NCBI GenBank assembly: GCA_025361385.1 | Contig: JANYAJ010000159.1 | Span: 1-5,597, forward strand | From: Nitrospira sp. | GTDB taxonomy: Bacteria > Nitrospirota > Nitrospiria > Nitrospirales > Nitrospiraceae | Reading direction: 5' to 3' | DNA length: 5,597 bases | Shown here: piece after piece, positions 1-5,471 of the stretch | Layout: each line of letters opens with the position of its first letter | How positions within the stretch are numbered: position 1 is the first letter of the stretch | Notes under the pieces: model-generated | Databases searched by the model: none | Seen by the model: only the letters and a program-made list of their open reading frames with translations | Told to the model about the DNA's origin: nothing | Program-made: the position numbers and the translations under genes

Positions 1-845
1 AGGGTCTTCCCGAAATAGCGATGCGCGGCCTCGCCCACCCCGTAGATCGACACGAAGCCCGCCTGCCCGAGATAGATTTCATTCAGGTAACTTTCGAGAA
101 TCTCTTGTTTCGTATACTTCGCTTCCAGAATCAGGGAGGCCAGGGCTTCTTTGAATTTCCCCCCCATCGTTCGCTGCGGCGAGTAGAACAGATTTTTCGC
201 CAGTTGCTGCGTAATGGTACTACCGCCCTGCACCACACCACCCTTGGCGATATTGGTCCAGAGCGCCCGCCCGACGGCCACCGGATCGATGCCGAAGTGG
301 GAATAGAACCGGCCATCTTCGATGGTGAGAACCGTGGCGATGACGTGAGGAGGAATCTGCGCCAACGGAATCCATTCGCGCACCTGACGAGACGCCCCTC
401 GCACGCCGCTCAAGAGTTCAGGCTCCAGAAAGATGGGAAAGAGCGGAGCGCCATCGACCGGAGATCGAACATCCGTTACTCGCCCCTGCTCTAACGTCAA
501 CGTCACCCTCGTCGCCCCGACATGGCCCTCCGGTTGCGGATGGAGATAGACCGTCAACGCCTCATCGGTCAGCTGATAATCACCGGAAAACTGCACCGGC
601 ACAGTCACTCGCCGATAGCCCAACCGTTGTAACCGTTCAAGCAGATGGCTGTGCGCCAGTGAGAGATCCGGTTGCAGCAGAAAGGGTCCGCTATACAGAC
701 GCAGCGGCGGATGTTCGTCGCTCTTCGGCAGGGCAAGACTCATCGAGAGGACCGCACCATAGATCAGGAGTCCGGCTAGGCCGCTTACGACCAACGCCAG
801 CAGCGCCCCCACTCCCCGTTTTATCCATGGATGCACAATCGCCAT
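1..845 (-). CDS. mrcB: Penicillin-binding protein 1B-like peptidoglycan glycosyltransferase/transpeptidase, N-terminal part (truncated by window edge)
   Basis: Class A penicillin-binding proteins polymerise lipid II into glycan strands and cross-link the peptides on the outer face of the inner membrane. The 281 visible residues begin with a short cytoplasmic stretch and one membrane anchor (about 10-38). A UB2H-like region follows (about 47-145), which in E. coli PBP1B binds the activator LpoB. The GT51 glycosyltransferase domain comes next: EDGRFYSHFGID (176-187, catalytic Glu176), GGSTITQQLAKN (207-218), the R..K..E segment (225-241), ILESYLNEIYLG (249-260) and a final YFGK. The UB2H region and the YLGQ-type insertion favour PBP1B over PBP1A. 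The transpeptidase domain would lie beyond base 1. The ATG at 845 is chosen because GGAAGGAG (854-861) sits eight bases upstream and the membrane anchor follows at once. The frame is open with no frameshift. The family is certain; the exact PBP1B orthology is likely. Confidence 0.93.
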   Translation of the reverse strand, partial: MAIVHPWIKRGVGALLALVVSGLAGLLIYGAVLSMSLALPKSDEHPPLRLYSGPFLLQPDLSLAHSHLLERLQRLGYRRVTVPVQFSGDYQLTDEALTVYLHPQPEGHVGATRVTLTLEQGRVTDVRSPVDGAPLFPIFLEPELLSGVRGASRQVREWIPLAQIPPHVIATVLTIEDGRFYSHFGIDPVAVGRALWTNIAKGGVVQGGSTITQQLAKNLFYSPQRTMGGKFKEALASLILEAKYTKQEILESYLNEIYLGQAGFVSIYGVGEAAHRYFGKT

Positions 846-866
846 GAGACTCGCTCCTTCCCGGAC

Positions 867-896
867 AGCATACGCGATCGTTCACGAGGATGCGAA
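867..896 (-). promoter_or_regulatory. Candidate sigma-70 promoter for the PBP1B gene
   Basis: Read on the minus strand, TTCGCA (891-896) and TATGCT (867-872) are separated by 18 bases, each matching the consensus at four of six positions. Transcription would start about 15-20 bases before the ATG at 845 and leave the GGAAGGAG ribosome site just inside the message. The match is moderate and the placement plausible, but chance similarity is possible. Confidence 0.35.
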
Positions 897-929
897 ACAC
901 CCCTGTCACGAGGCAAGCCTGATCCCATC

Positions 930-969
930 ACCATTGAATGGTCATACCCACGGGTACCTCTCAAAGAGG
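930..969. repeat. Cluster of three short inverted repeats upstream of the PBP1B gene
   Basis: Three small palindromes lie almost end to end: ACCATT-g-AATGGT (930-942), TACCC-ac-GGGTA (945-956) and CCTCT-caa-AGAGG (957-969). They lie 85-124 bases upstream of the PBP start, upstream of its candidate promoter. They could be binding sites for dimeric regulators or small hairpins in a transcript reading through from the gene at 1109-1414. The rest of the 846-1108 gap holds only the promoter candidate and the stem at 1048-1080; I see no gene in it. Confidence 0.4.
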
Positions 970-1047
970 GACAGAAAAAGAATGCTGGCAGAGGCGCGAC
1001 GGAAGATGTGACGGAGTGGATGCTGAACAATAGCGCACTGCGGAACC

Positions 1048-1080
1048 GGGGAGACGTGAAGCGATCGCCTCCGTCTCCCC
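1048..1080 (-). terminator. Long GC-rich stem downstream of the Lys-rich secreted protein gene, probable terminator or 3' end stabiliser
   Basis: The arms GGGGAGACG (1048-1056) and CGTCTCCCC (1072-1080) pair perfectly over nine bases. The 15-base interior contains the palindrome GCGATCGC (1061-1068), so the stem can extend further with one mismatch. It begins about 28 bases past the stop codon of the minus-strand gene ending at 1109, where a terminator is expected. No T-run follows on either strand, so it does not meet the usual intrinsic terminator definition. It may work with Rho or protect the mRNA 3' end. Confidence 0.45.
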
Positions 1081-1108
1081 GCCCCAGTGGGCTGATGACA
1101 CAAGTCCT

Positions 1109-1414
1109 TTAGGGCTTGCTCATATCGCTGCCCGCGCCCGGCGCTTCCTTGGCGGGTTTTTTCTCGGCCTTACGCTTGGCTCTCTCAGCTTTGCGTTCGG
1201 CTTTGTGGCGATCCTTCGCGGCTTTCCGTTCGGCCTTCTTCGCCGCACGATCCATCTTCGGGCTGCCTTCCGCCTTCATCTCCCCAGACGCCGGAGCCGT
1301 CGCTGCTGCTGGCGCTGTCGGAGCAGGCACAGGAGCTGTCTCCTGTGCAAAGGTCGATGCGCCAAAACCCAGGGCGACGAGTAAGGCCGTGGCAGACAAG
1401 ATCACGTGTTTCAT
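1109..1414 (-). CDS. Small secreted Lys/Ala-rich protein of unknown function
   Basis: This is a 101-residue protein that I cannot assign to a named family. Residues 1-23 form a clear Sec signal peptide (MKHVIL start, Leu/Ala/Val core, likely cleavage after TFA before QET). A Pro/Ala/Thr-rich linker follows (about 26-43). From about 54 to 90 comes a strongly basic, alanine-rich helical stretch with repeated AERKA-like units and no hydrophobic heptads. The mature protein has no cysteine and is highly cationic, so it may bind nucleic acid, phosphate-rich surface polymers or peptidoglycan; this is a guess from composition. The ATG at 1414 is preferred over an in-frame GTG at 1423, because AAGGAGG lies eight bases before the ATG and would overlap the GTG. 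It has its own strong promoter at 1474-1502. Confidence 0.8.
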   Translation of the reverse strand: MKHVILSATALLVALGFGASTFAQETAPVPAPTAPAAATAPASGEMKAEGSPKMDRAAKKAERKAAKDRHKAERKAERAKRKAEKKPAKEAPGAGSDMSKP

Positions 1415-1473
1415 CGAATACACCTCCTTGAGACGTGAAATGAAAGGAACCGTTTTACCGGAAAAACCGCGCT

Positions 1474-1502
1474 ATCATAATGGGGAATCGGAGCTTTGCC
1501 AA
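1474..1502 (-). promoter_or_regulatory. Strong sigma-70-type promoter for the Lys-rich secreted protein
   Basis: Read on the minus strand, TTGGCA (1497-1502) and TATGAT (1474-1479) are separated by exactly 17 bases; each differs from consensus at only one position. Transcription should start near 1467, leaving a leader of about 50 bases before the ATG at 1414 with the AAGGAGG site at its end. This is the best promoter match in the window. Confidence 0.72.
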
Positions 1503-1741
1503 GACTCACCATACCTCTGCCTCAGAACAGGATCGCGATGCACCGTAGTCGGCAAAAAGGCCGGCAGACAGACCTCGATATATTCCGCCCCCTCAGGCCC
1601 CGCCTGTCATATCGAGTATTTACACAGCTACCCTGCCCCCCCTTCCGAGTTACTTCCTCCGGGTCTACCGCTCTCCGGGGATTTCGCTATCCTCTTAACA
1701 GCGGGCACGAGTTCCTAGACCGACAACCGAGGAGGACGACC
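1503..1741. other. Intergenic region between divergent genes
   Basis: Together with the promoter and leader at 1415-1502 this makes a 327-base gap between the Lys-rich protein gene and the zinc-ribbon gene. I see no convincing protein in it: the plus-strand frame running through it from 1496 has no start with a ribosome site before 1742. It holds an inverted repeat (1574-1616), a run of seven C near 1635-1641 and the ribosome site GAGGAGG at 1729-1735. I could not identify a convincing -35/-10 pair for the rightward gene; TATATT at 1579-1584 has no partner upstream. Confidence 0.5.
1574..1616. repeat. Inverted repeat with 8-base perfect arms
   Basis: CTCGATAT (1574-1581) and ATATCGAG (1609-1616) are exact reverse complements separated by 27 bases of mostly C/G-rich sequence. 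The half-site spacing, centre to centre 35 bases, is a little over three helical turns, which would suit a looped or tetrameric regulator; it may also be chance. It lies about 125 bases upstream of the zinc-ribbon start and 70 upstream of the leftward promoter. Confidence 0.35.
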
Positions 1742-1987
1742 ATGCATTGCTCACGCTGCTATAGCCTCATGGCAAAGGATCATCTCTTGATGTTCGAGGG
1801 CGCCTCCGGACGCATGTGGACGGACGGGTATCGCTGCATGAATTGCGGGCATGTCCATGAATCCCCTATTCAGCAGTGTCACCTGTCACAACGGAATCCT
1901 GTGTCCGTACACCTGCGCTACGAACCAGATTACCAGGGCGAAGATGTCTATCTGGGAGCTGAGTCGTTCGTCCTGCAGGCAGCCTAA
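1742..1987 (+). CDS. Small zinc-ribbon-like protein with two CxxC motifs
   Basis: This 81-residue cytoplasmic protein has C3-S-R-C6 and C32-M-N-C35 knuckles, each followed by residues typical of zinc ribbons (GH after the second). A tetra-cysteine zinc site is therefore likely; a fifth cysteine is at 46. Between the knuckles lies a short beta-like stretch with MFEG and MWTDGYRC; the C-terminal 30 residues are acidic and have no recognisable motif. There is no signal peptide or membrane segment. The ATG at 1742 is set by GAGGAGG (1729-1735) and puts the first knuckle at the extreme N-terminus; an upstream extension of the frame is rejected. It is followed after 69 bases by a receiver protein on the same strand. 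A role in binding nucleic acid or a protein partner is possible but not shown. I do not recognise the family. Confidence 0.82.
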   Translation: MHCSRCYSLMAKDHLLMFEGASGRMWTDGYRCMNCGHVHESPIQQCHLSQRNPVSVHLRYEPDYQGEDVYLGAESFVLQAA

Positions 1988-2056
1988 ACAGATCTCTTCA
2001 AGGGAACAGCCCCACGAGAGGCCTCAGTGACATCACCCAACTCTAGCCGGAGGAAC

Positions 2057-2419
2057 ATGGCTACAATTCTCATCGTTGACGATGACGCAACCATTCGAAC
2101 ATTCTTATGCCGCATCCTGGAAGAGGACGGCCATGAGGTCCGCGAAGCGGCCAATGGACAGATCGGCCTCAGGATGTATCGCCAAGATCCGACCGATCTG
2201 GTCATCACCGACATTCTCATGCCGGAACGGGATGGGATGGAGGTCACACTCGCGCTGACGCGGGAATTCATGGAGGCCAATGTCATTGCCATGAGCGGTG
2301 CGACCGGTGCTCGGAGTCTTCTGGACATCGCCAAACTCTTCGGCGCACGGCACGTCATCCAAAAGCCCTTCACCGTTGAAGACGTCCGTCGTCTCGTCCG
2401 CACCACATTGGCCCAGTAA
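2057..2419 (+). CDS. Stand-alone CheY-like response regulator receiver protein
   Basis: The 120 residues are a single receiver (REC) domain with no output domain. The phosphorylation site is Asp52 in VITDILMP. Asp9 and Asp10 form the acidic Mg-binding pocket, Ser80 occupies the conserved Thr/Ser position and Lys103 lies in the IQKPF motif; all are intact, so it should be phosphorylated by a histidine kinase, none of which is encoded here. It may signal through protein contact like CheY or Spo0F, or serve as a phosphorelay intermediate. The ATG at 2057 has GGAGG only three bases upstream, which is tight. An in-frame GTG at 2027 would add ten residues, but the domain normally starts right at MATILIVDD. 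The short gap after the zinc-ribbon gene suggests co-transcription. Its end converges on the symporter gene 16 bases away. Confidence 0.93.
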   Translation: MATILIVDDDATIRTFLCRILEEDGHEVREAANGQIGLRMYRQDPTDLVITDILMPERDGMEVTLALTREFMEANVIAMSGATGARSLLDIAKLFGARHVIQKPFTVEDVRRLVRTTLAQ

Positions 2420-2435
2420 CAGAGGCCCAACCTGC

Positions 2436-3851
2436 TTACCTCGCGCCAGAGGACTGCGACGGCCACAGCGATCCGGCGATCATGCCGGCCCCCGCTGCCA
2501 GAAAACCGACAAGTTGGGGCGGCCATAGGGCAGTCGGCGAACCGAAGCCTTCGAGTGCCAGCCAGCTCGTGAGACCAGCCACAATGGCCCAGCGTGCCCC
2601 CTGAGTCGTGGCTCGTTTCCAATAGAGCCCCGCGAACAGAGGAATAAATGCCGCCACCAGCGTCACCTTATAGGTATTCACCACCATCTTGTAGATACTG
2701 GCGTCCGACCAGAGGGCAATCGCCAAGACCGTCACGGCAAACCCCACCAAAACCACACGCATCAGACGAAGAAATGCTGAATCGTTCAATGGCGACAGCA
2801 TCGGCTTGATGACGTTCTCACTCAGGGCCACCGACGGTGCCAGCAACGTCGCGCTCGAACAACTCATGACGGCAGAAAGGACCGCGCCGAAAAACACAAT
2901 CTGGGCTGCAATCGGGGTATGCTGCAGGATCAGCATCGGCAGGACCAATTGCGAATCCTGCTCCAACAGCAGACCGAACTTCACTGGGTCCACCAAAGTC
3001 GCCGCATAGGCCAGAAACATCGGAACAAAACAGAAGAGGAAGTAGAGCGTGCCACCCAGCAGCGCCCCCCTCACGGCTGTTCGTTCGTCCTTCGCCGAGC
3101 TGATGCGCTGGAAGACATCTTGTTGAGGGATCGACCCCAACATCATCGTCATCCAAGCGCCGATGAACGGAACCCAGGCCGAGAGCGTAGCCGGGGGAAA
3201 GAAGTCTAATTTGCCGGCAGCCGCTGCATGGTCGATGACCGTGCCCACTCCCCCCGCCAAGTCGCTCACGACAGACGCGATATAGAGCAACCCCCCCATG
3301 ATTACGGAGATTTGAACAAAATCCAGGATCGCCACGGAAAACATCCCGCCGAACGTCGTGTAGGTCAAGACGAGTGCCGCACCGATCACGATGCCGACCG
3401 GCTGACTGACCACGCCGTCAGTCACTACGTTGAGGACCAATCCCAATACTTTGAATTGGGCCGCAACCCAGCCCAGGTACGACGCGACGACGCAGAGGGT
3501 GCAGAGGACTTCAATGCTGCGGTCATAGCGAACCCGATAGTAGTCGCCGACGGTCAGCAGATTGAGTCGATAGAGACGCGGGGCGAAGAAGAGTCCGGCG
3601 AGAATCAGACACATGCTCGACCCGAATGGGTCGGCGACGACGCCACGCAATCCCTCTTTCACGAACGTGGAAGAAATTCCGAGCACCGCCTCTGCGCCGA
3701 ACCACGTCGCAAAGACCGTCGCCGTCACAATCGGCAGCGGAAGGCTCCGTCCTGCGACCGCGAAATCCTTCGTGGTATGGACCCGCCTGGCGGCAACCAG
3801 CCCAATCCCGACCGATAGAAGCAGATAGAGAATGACGAATCCAAGAATCAT
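2436..3851 (-). CDS. Sodium:solute symporter (SSS/SLC5 family), substrate unknown
   Basis: This 471-residue polytopic inner-membrane protein couples uptake of a solute to sodium entry. It has about 12-13 hydrophobic segments, the first at residues 2-22. GGMFSVAILDFVQ (168-180) is the family signature in the fifth core region, and QQDVFQRISSAKDERTA (243-259) is the typical cytoplasmic loop. AVMSCSSATLLAPS (327-340) corresponds to the sodium-binding helix, with Ser330 and a cysteine at 331 where PutP and vSGLT have a second hydroxyl residue. Length fits the family. The substrate (amino acid, organic acid, sugar and others are all known) cannot be read from sequence. An ATG at 3938 would add 29 residues of unlikely character, but the probable promoter at 3881-3909 lies inside that extension, so the ATG at 3851 is chosen although no good ribosome site precedes it. 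The product is divergent from the gene at 3974. Confidence 0.92.
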   Translation of the reverse strand: MILGFVILYLLLSVGIGLVAARRVHTTKDFAVAGRSLPLPIVTATVFATWFGAEAVLGISSTFVKEGLRGVVADPFGSSMCLILAGLFFAPRLYRLNLLTVGDYYRVRYDRSIEVLCTLCVVASYLGWVAAQFKVLGLVLNVVTDGVVSQPVGIVIGAALVLTYTTFGGMFSVAILDFVQISVIMGGLLYIASVVSDLAGGVGTVIDHAAAAGKLDFFPPATLSAWVPFIGAWMTMMLGSIPQQDVFQRISSAKDERTAVRGALLGGTLYFLFCFVPMFLAYAATLVDPVKFGLLLEQDSQLVLPMLILQHTPIAAQIVFFGAVLSAVMSCSSATLLAPSVALSENVIKPMLSPLNDSAFLRLMRVVLVGFAVTVLAIALWSDASIYKMVVNTYKVTLVAAFIPLFAGLYWKRATTQGARWAIVAGLTSWLALEGFGSPTALWPPQLVGFLAAGAGMIAGSLWPSQSSGAR

Positions 3852-3880
3852 AGGAACGGCTTGGGCATCCTTGTGGGCGG

Positions 3881-3909
3881 ATTCTAGCGGGGCTTCGACA
3901 AGGGTGCAA
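3881..3909 (-). promoter_or_regulatory. Sigma-70-type promoter for the symporter gene
   Basis: Read on the minus strand, TTGCAC (3904-3909) and TAGAAT (3881-3886) are 17 bases apart, with four and five of six consensus matches. Transcription would start near 3874, about 23 bases before the ATG at 3851, with AAGGA near the start of the leader. This decides the start codon: a protein starting at 3938 could not be made from this transcript. Confidence 0.6.
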
Positions 3910-3917
3910 CGGAGGAG

Positions 3918-3946
3918 TGGCACAGCAAGCAAACGCATGTTAGGCT
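3918..3946 (+). promoter_or_regulatory. Weak candidate promoter for the Pro/Tyr-rich secreted protein
   Basis: TGGCAC (3918-3923) and TAGGCT (3941-3946) are separated by 17 bases, upstream of the AGGAGG site at 3963-3968. Matches are partial. If real, it lies just upstream of the leftward symporter promoter, back to back, so the two genes would share a compact control region of about 120 bases. Confidence 0.3.
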
Positions 3947-3973
3947 AAAGCTAGTTGCTACCAGGAGGGCGCC

Positions 3974-4456
3974 ATGAACGATCACGCGATCCGTCACTCC
4001 GCCAGAACAACAACCAAGCCTTGGCCATGGCTTCTCGGCGGCGTCATGGGAATCGGCATGGTATTGGCTTCGCTGCCAGCCCAGGCGGGCGAGTCGCAGA
4101 CACCGTGGGAATGTTCAAGCTATACCGGCGACGCCCATACCCGTTGTTTGGCGGCCTTCGTCGAATCGCAGCGCGACCAGATCGCCGCGCTTCAAGCACG
4201 CGTGCAAGCGCAGCAAGACACCGTCAATCAGCTAAAATCCCAGATGGATCATCAAACCGCCGCCGGCGCAGCAGCACAACAGCCACTGGCCCAACCACCC
4301 ACCATTGTGCAAGTGGCCCCTCCCATCTATACCTATCCACCTGTGGGGCTCGGCCTCTATTTAGGGCGCCCCTGGATCTATGGACAACCCTACTATTACC
4401 CTCCCTACATCTTCGGCCCCCGCTACTATGGACATCACCGGGGCCACCGCTGGTAA
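3974..4456 (+). CDS. Secreted protein with coiled coil and Pro/Tyr-rich C-terminus, function unknown
   Basis: This 160-residue protein has a basic 18-residue N-terminal stretch, a hydrophobic core (about 18-33) and a probable signal peptidase site after PAQA (38), so it is likely exported. The mature part starts with a short segment holding Cys47 and Cys58, which could form a disulfide. A Gln-rich heptad region follows (about 62-98) with the pattern of a coiled coil. The tail is Pro/Tyr/Gly-rich (115-160), with several PPxY-like and YYYPP-like turns, and ends in a His/Arg patch, GHHRGHRW. Such tails occur in envelope proteins that bind surfaces or polymers, but no function can be named. The ATG at 3974 is supported by AGGAGG five bases upstream. 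It is divergent from the symporter; there is no terminator of note behind it, only the palindromic repeat. Confidence 0.82.
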   Translation: MNDHAIRHSARTTTKPWPWLLGGVMGIGMVLASLPAQAGESQTPWECSSYTGDAHTRCLAAFVESQRDQIAALQARVQAQQDTVNQLKSQMDHQTAAGAAAQQPLAQPPTIVQVAPPIYTYPPVGLGLYLGRPWIYGQPYYYPPYIFGPRYYGHHRGHRW

Positions 4457-4498
4457 CGAAGGGACATTGAGACCGATTCGTTTTCTTGCATGTAGCCT

Positions 4499-4625
4499 GC
4501 AGGATGCTCAAACGGTCCGTTCAGCAAGGCCGCAGGCGAGTCGAAACCGGAAGCGTACCCGTGAGGGTACGTTGAGGATTTCGATGAGCCGAGAACGCCG
4601 CTGACGAACCGTTTCAGCGTCCTGC
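4499..4625. repeat. 127-bp imperfect palindromic element with terminal inverted repeats (MITE/BIME-like)
   Basis: The left end (4499-4525) and right end (4600-4625) are inverted copies: GCAGGATGCTCAAACGG against GCAGGACGCTGAAACGG when the right is reverse-complemented, with 23 of 27 aligned positions equal over the full arms. Symmetry continues inward through two TCGAAA half-sites to a perfect central hairpin CGTACCC-gtga-GGGTACG (4554-4571), so the whole element can fold into one long rod. It encodes nothing credible; the reverse-strand frame across it is a by-product. It resembles, from memory, a short palindrome repeated many times in intergenic regions of Nitrospira genomes; I could not check this. 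There is no T-run after it, and no obvious target-site duplication could be defined. It fills most of the gap between two same-strand genes. Confidence 0.75.
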
Positions 4626-4639
4626 GAAGCATAATTGTC

Positions 4640-4668
4640 TTGAGCCCGGCGCTCACATCGCATACTCT
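4640..4668 (+). promoter_or_regulatory. Weak candidate promoter for the FKBP gene
   Basis: TTGAGC (4640-4645) and TACTCT (4663-4668) are 17 bases apart, in the unique sequence between the palindromic repeat and the FKBP start. Each box matches only partly. The alternative CATAAT at 4630-4635 has a good -10 but no partner upstream. A promoter in this interval is expected, because the palindrome separates the gene from its upstream neighbour. Confidence 0.25.
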
Positions 4669-4730
4669 ACGAAGCTTCTGGATTTGCGATATCAGGTCCG
4701 CCGCCGTCACATACAAAGAAAGGACAGCTC

Positions 4731-5411
4731 ATGCGCTTCGTTGTCTCCTGTTTGGTCGCCCTACTCAGCCTTGGAACCAGTGCGGCATTCGCTGCAACTC
4801 CGGAACCCACGAATGATGAACAAAAAACCCTTTATGCTCTGGGATTGGCCATCAGCCAATCGCTTGGCGCCTTCAACCTGACCGAATCGGAGCTTGATCT
4901 CGTGAAATCCGGCATCTCCGATGGGGTCTTCAAAAAGATTCCCAAAGTAGAACTCCAGACATTCGGCCCCAAGATTCAACAACTGCAACAGGCCCGTGCG
5001 TCGGTCGTCGCAGAGACGGAAAAGAAAGCAGGAGCCACATTCCTCACGAAAGCCGCCGCAGAATCCGGTGCCAAGAAAACCGAATCCGGTGCAATCCTCA
5101 TGACCATCAAGGAAGGCAAAGGCGCGAGCCCCAAAGCCACGGATACGGTCAAGGTGCACTACCATGGCACACTGACCGACGGGACAGTCTTCGATAGTTC
5201 CGTCAAGCGGGGCGAGCCAGCCACGTTCGGACTGAACCAAGTCATCAAGTGCTGGACAGAAGGCGTGCAAATGATGAAAGTTGGCGGCAAGAGCAAGCTG
5301 ACCTGCCCGTCGTCTCTCGCCTACGGCGACAAAGGCGCGCCTCCCACGATCAAGCCAGGCTCGACATTAATTTTCGAAGTCGAACTCCTCGAAATCGTCG
5401 CAGCCAAGTAA
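4731..5411 (+). CDS. Secreted FKBP-type peptidyl-prolyl cis-trans isomerase (FkpA/Mip-like)
   Basis: This enzyme speeds cis-trans isomerisation of prolyl bonds and assists folding of exported proteins. The 226 residues comprise a signal peptide (1-21, likely cut at AFA before ATP), an FKBP_N-type alpha-helical dimerisation/chaperone region (about 30-115, with the [12 protein letters not shown] start typical of the family) and a C-terminal FKBP domain (about 118-224). Active-site residues are visible: Tyr144 in VHYHG, Phe154-Asp155, Phe166, Val171-Ile172, Trp175, Tyr198 in AYGD and Phe215. Cys174 and Cys192 lie on neighbouring elements and could form a disulfide in the periplasm. The early Cys7 is in the signal core and is not a lipobox. 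The ATG at 4731 follows GAAAGGA (4718-4724). Length is slightly below E. coli FkpA (270), mainly in the helical region. It ends in a strong terminator and appears monocistronic. Confidence 0.94.
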   Translation: MRFVVSCLVALLSLGTSAAFAATPEPTNDEQKTLYALGLAISQSLGAFNLTESELDLVKSGISDGVFKKIPKVELQTFGPKIQQLQQARASVVAETEKKAGATFLTKAAAESGAKKTESGAILMTIKEGKGASPKATDTVKVHYHGTLTDGTVFDSSVKRGEPATFGLNQVIKCWTEGVQMMKVGGKSKLTCPSSLAYGDKGAPPTIKPGSTLIFEVELLEIVAAK

Positions 5412-5427
5412 CTCAGCCGATAGCTCT

Positions 5428-5471
5428 CATGAGGCCGGGCGGGACAAATTCCCGCCCGGCCTCATGTTTTT
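5428..5471 (+). terminator. Intrinsic terminator of the FKBP gene
   Basis: Arms CATGAGGCCGGGCGGGA (5428-5444) and its exact complement (5450-5466) form a perfect 17-base stem with a five-base loop (CAAAT), followed directly by TTTTT (5467-5471). It begins 16 bases after the stop codon. On the minus strand no T-run follows, so it acts mainly rightward. Confidence 0.93.

Noticed and set aside
21..494. Plus-strand 157-residue frame at the left edge
   Set aside because: It lies opposite the PBP1B glycosyltransferase motifs, which are unambiguous on the minus strand.
1116..1718. Plus-strand 200-residue frame opposite the Lys-rich secreted protein
   Set aside because: It is the antisense of a gene with promoter, ribosome site and signal peptide. 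Its composition (Ala/Ser/Arg/Phe runs) is the mirror of the Lys-rich codons.
1496..1741. N-terminal extension of the zinc-ribbon protein
   Set aside because: There is no ribosome site at the upstream starts, whereas GAGGAGG lies directly before the ATG at 1742 and the CxxC fold begins there. The extension has no domain-like sequence.
2408..2430. Possible hairpin TTGGCC/GGCCCAA between the convergent receiver and symporter genes
   Set aside because: The stem is short and bulged with a ten-base loop and no T-run; not enough to call a bidirectional terminator.
1984..2622. Minus-strand 212-residue frame across the receiver and the end of the symporter
   Set aside because: It overlaps two well-supported genes in other frames and shows no motif of its own.
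3228..3818. Plus-strand 196-residue frame opposite the symporter
   Set aside because: It is rich in Asp/Arg/His/Gln, as expected for the antisense of hydrophobic membrane codons. It has no ribosome site and no domain.
4435..4716. Minus-strand 93-residue frame over the palindromic repeat
   Set aside because: The product is made of repeat sequence and has no start signal; such frames arise automatically from palindromic elements.
4761..5270. Minus-strand 169-residue frame opposite the FKBP gene
   Set aside because: It is antisense to a clear FKBP with intact catalytic residues, and its Cys/Gly/Phe-rich composition matches no family I recognise.
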